Shown one piece after another: positions 62,585 through 64,000 of a stretch of 64,000 nt of DNA (position 1 is its first letter; each line of letters begins with the position of its first letter). The notes below the pieces were generated by a model that saw nothing but the letters and a program-made list of their open reading frames with translations, was not told where the DNA came from and did no database searches. Made by a program: the position numbers and the translations under genes. Source of the stretch: Tragulus kanchil (Eukaryota > Chordata > Mammalia > Artiodactyla > Tragulidae); the NCBI GenBank assembly GCA_022376925.1, contig JAIOJX010000027.1, positions 20,539,471 through 20,603,470 on the forward strand, written 5' to 3'.

Positions 62585-63547
62585 AGGTCCCCAACGACGA
62601 AATAAACTGGGAAAACGCTGGGCTTAAGATAAAGAGGCTTCTTCAAGGCAAGGTTTCTGCAAGGCAAGTTTTCTCAAAATAACAATATTAATAAGGATGA
62701 TGAGAGGGATCTCAAAAGTCAGAAGGATTAAAGTGAATGAAGGATGTGGAACACACAGCCCCAGAGCGCGCATCCTGGGCCCTTCGTAAACCCTGCCGCT
62801 GGGGGCTATTAACAAGCCGGGAAGCTTCCGGAGGAGGAGCAGGGCTGCGGCCCGGCCGGAGTCGGGCGCCTCTCCTGTGCAGCATCTCGCAGGAGCCGTG
62901 CGGTCGAGGAAGCACGTGCTGGGGAAGCGCCTGCCCCGCCAGGTCCCAGCCTCCTCCCAGCGCGTCGTGCGTTCCTCCAGGCTCAACACAGACTTACTTC
63001 CACTAAACTGAATTGTGACGATTCCCCTCATTTAATTTATTAAGAGACCCAGTGACCCACGAGAGACTTCTGGATCCACGTGGGCGCTCCGCGGCTGTGA
63101 CCTTCTCGCCCAGGGTGTGACTTCAGCGGCGTCTCCCGCGCTACAGGCTGAGCCCCGGCCTGGTCCTGGGTCCTCCCCTGGTTCTTCATTTCCTGCGGTC
63201 TATCATCTCTCTGATAAATGTTGAACCAGGGGAAGGTCCTATTTAATTGCCTTAAAGATATCGAACAAGCCAGGGTGGAGGTCATCTCAGTGCCGACCCT
63301 TGTATTTTTCTAACTCCAGGTCTGGTTACTTAGTTACTCAGCCAGCTGCAGGGGAAGGAGGCAGCCCAGCCGCCACGGGGACCGGGCAGACTTCACCCGG
63401 CAGGTGGAGGGGAAGCCAGGAGAAGGGCCATTAGGACTCAGAGGCGGGCCGGACGGGCTCTTCCCAGGTATTCGCAGCCCGCGGAGGGCAGCCTCCATTA
63501 CACAGACCAAATCAGCAAAGGTTCTAGGTGACACGGTTCCTGCCGTC

Positions 63548-63934
63548 AAGGTCAAGGCTGGGCAGACCCCGCTCACCCAGCCCCGCGGAGCAGACGGGCC
63601 TGTCTGAGGCAGATGGGTCAGCCGGGAGCGCCTCCAGGCTGGACTCACGCCCCCTGCCTCACGGGGAGGCCGGGGAGAGGAGACAAGGAAAGAATGGCGA
63701 CGGTGATTACACTGGACCAGATCATCCGAGACGAAGAGCCCTGTCGGGAGAGGTCATGGAAGAGATGCGGCCACCGCGTGGCCGGAGACCTGGACCAGCG
63801 CAACCGGAGGCTCGGAAGCCCTCCGCCGTCCTGGGCCAGTACTGTCCCCTCATGAGGAGCCGTTTCAAAGACGCGCTCTTGACAGCAGCCTGCTGTCGAG
63901 GCTGTCCGGCTGAGGACGTGATGGGAGCCCATAA
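63548..63934. other. Unassigned sequence with a short plus-strand frame
   Basis: An ATG at 63693 (in a longer frame from 63613) opens about 54 codons to a stop at 63855, beginning M-A-T-V-I-T-L-D-Q-I-I. I do not recognise it. Composition is mixed and no splice context stands out, so I treat it as non-coding unless transcript data say otherwise. Confidence 0.4.
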
Positions 63935-64000
63935 AGTGAACGTGGTCGTTACTCGGTCCTGCCCAACTCTCCGTGACCCCACGAACGGCAGCCCGCCAGG
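63935..64000 (-). mobile_element. Bov-A2 SINE, cut by window end
   Basis: 'cggtcctgcccaactctccg' then 'tgaccccacgaacggcagcc' and 'cgccagg' are the tail end of a minus-strand Bov-A2. The rest lies beyond the window. Confidence 0.88.

Larger units (their letters stand above)
61268..63547. repeat. Tandem duplication 19 (unit about 1.14 kb)
   Basis: Copy 1 is 61268-62406 and copy 2 is 62407-63547, directly abutting. The start lies inside a MIR, so copy 2 opens with a headless MIR. Differences are few ('caacggcg' versus 'caacgacg', 'gcgcgctcgtgc' versus 'gcgcgtcgtgc', 'cagcccatta' versus 'cagcctccatta'). Confidence 0.96.

Noticed and set aside
1984..63547. CRISPR-like or satellite array
   Set aside because: Repeats are pairs of different ~1.1 kb sequences, not many copies of one short unit. 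No spacers and no common repeat. The host is a mammal.
1984..63547. A new class of programmed tandem duplication
   Set aside because: Uniform overlap size, noise confined to joins, corrupted filler and predicted triplications all point to assembly error. Kept only as a testable alternative.
63693..63855. Short plus-strand frame as a gene
   Set aside because: About 54 codons, no recognised domain, and no promoter, splice or polyadenylation context.

Overview
This is nuclear DNA from a ruminant, almost certainly a bovid. It carries dozens of Bov-A2 SINEs, many tRNA-derived SINEs of the Bov-tA/CHR group, a BovB (RTE) 3' end, artiodactyl-type L1 3' ends, and older mammalian repeats (MIR, L2, MER5A/MER20-type hAT elements). 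These families are interleaved and nested. Species cannot be decided from the window alone. There is no prokaryotic, organellar or viral layout, and I could not support any complete protein-coding gene. The longer open frames are GC-rich or run through SINEs, and the same peptides recur wherever the same SINE or duplicated block recurs.

The dominant feature is an architecture of 19 direct tandem duplications, each with a unit of about 1.04-1.16 kb and each of a different sequence, scattered from about 2 kb to 63.5 kb. The two copies abut directly or are separated by 6-63 bp of filler. Copies are nearly identical, and differences are mostly single-base indels in homopolymers clustered next to the junction. 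Where two junctions lie closer than about 2.2 kb, the middle segment is present three times. This is exactly what results if fragments of about 1.8-6 kb that overlap their neighbours by about 1.1 kb are laid end to end without merging the overlaps. I therefore read the pattern as an assembly artefact (false tandem duplication). The real locus would then be about 43 kb rather than 64 kb. A biological origin is not excluded by sequence alone but is much less likely.

Layout by region: 1-5.9 kb holds SINEs and a CpG island (about 4.08-4.53 kb) with a good minus-strand splice donor, the best candidate for a gene start here, followed by a MER5A-type element and an L2 fragment. 5.9-11.9 kb holds a duplicated Bov-A2 block, MER20, a BovB 3' end, and an L1 mosaic with an embedded fragment of U2 snRNA. 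11.9-27.2 kb holds an old L1 with two SINE insertions, nested SINEs, a second GC-rich patch with a GGCCCC-type repeat, and a chain of five overlapping duplications. 27.2-30.4 kb is mostly unique, with a SINE carrying a locally copied insert. 30.4-41 kb holds L1 3' ends in both orientations and another chain of duplications. 41-64 kb holds SINE-rich sequence, L1 3' ends with nested SINEs, MIR, and a hAT element. Because there is no gene set, no pathway can be described. The useful content is repeat structure, one candidate promoter/first exon, and the assembly problem.
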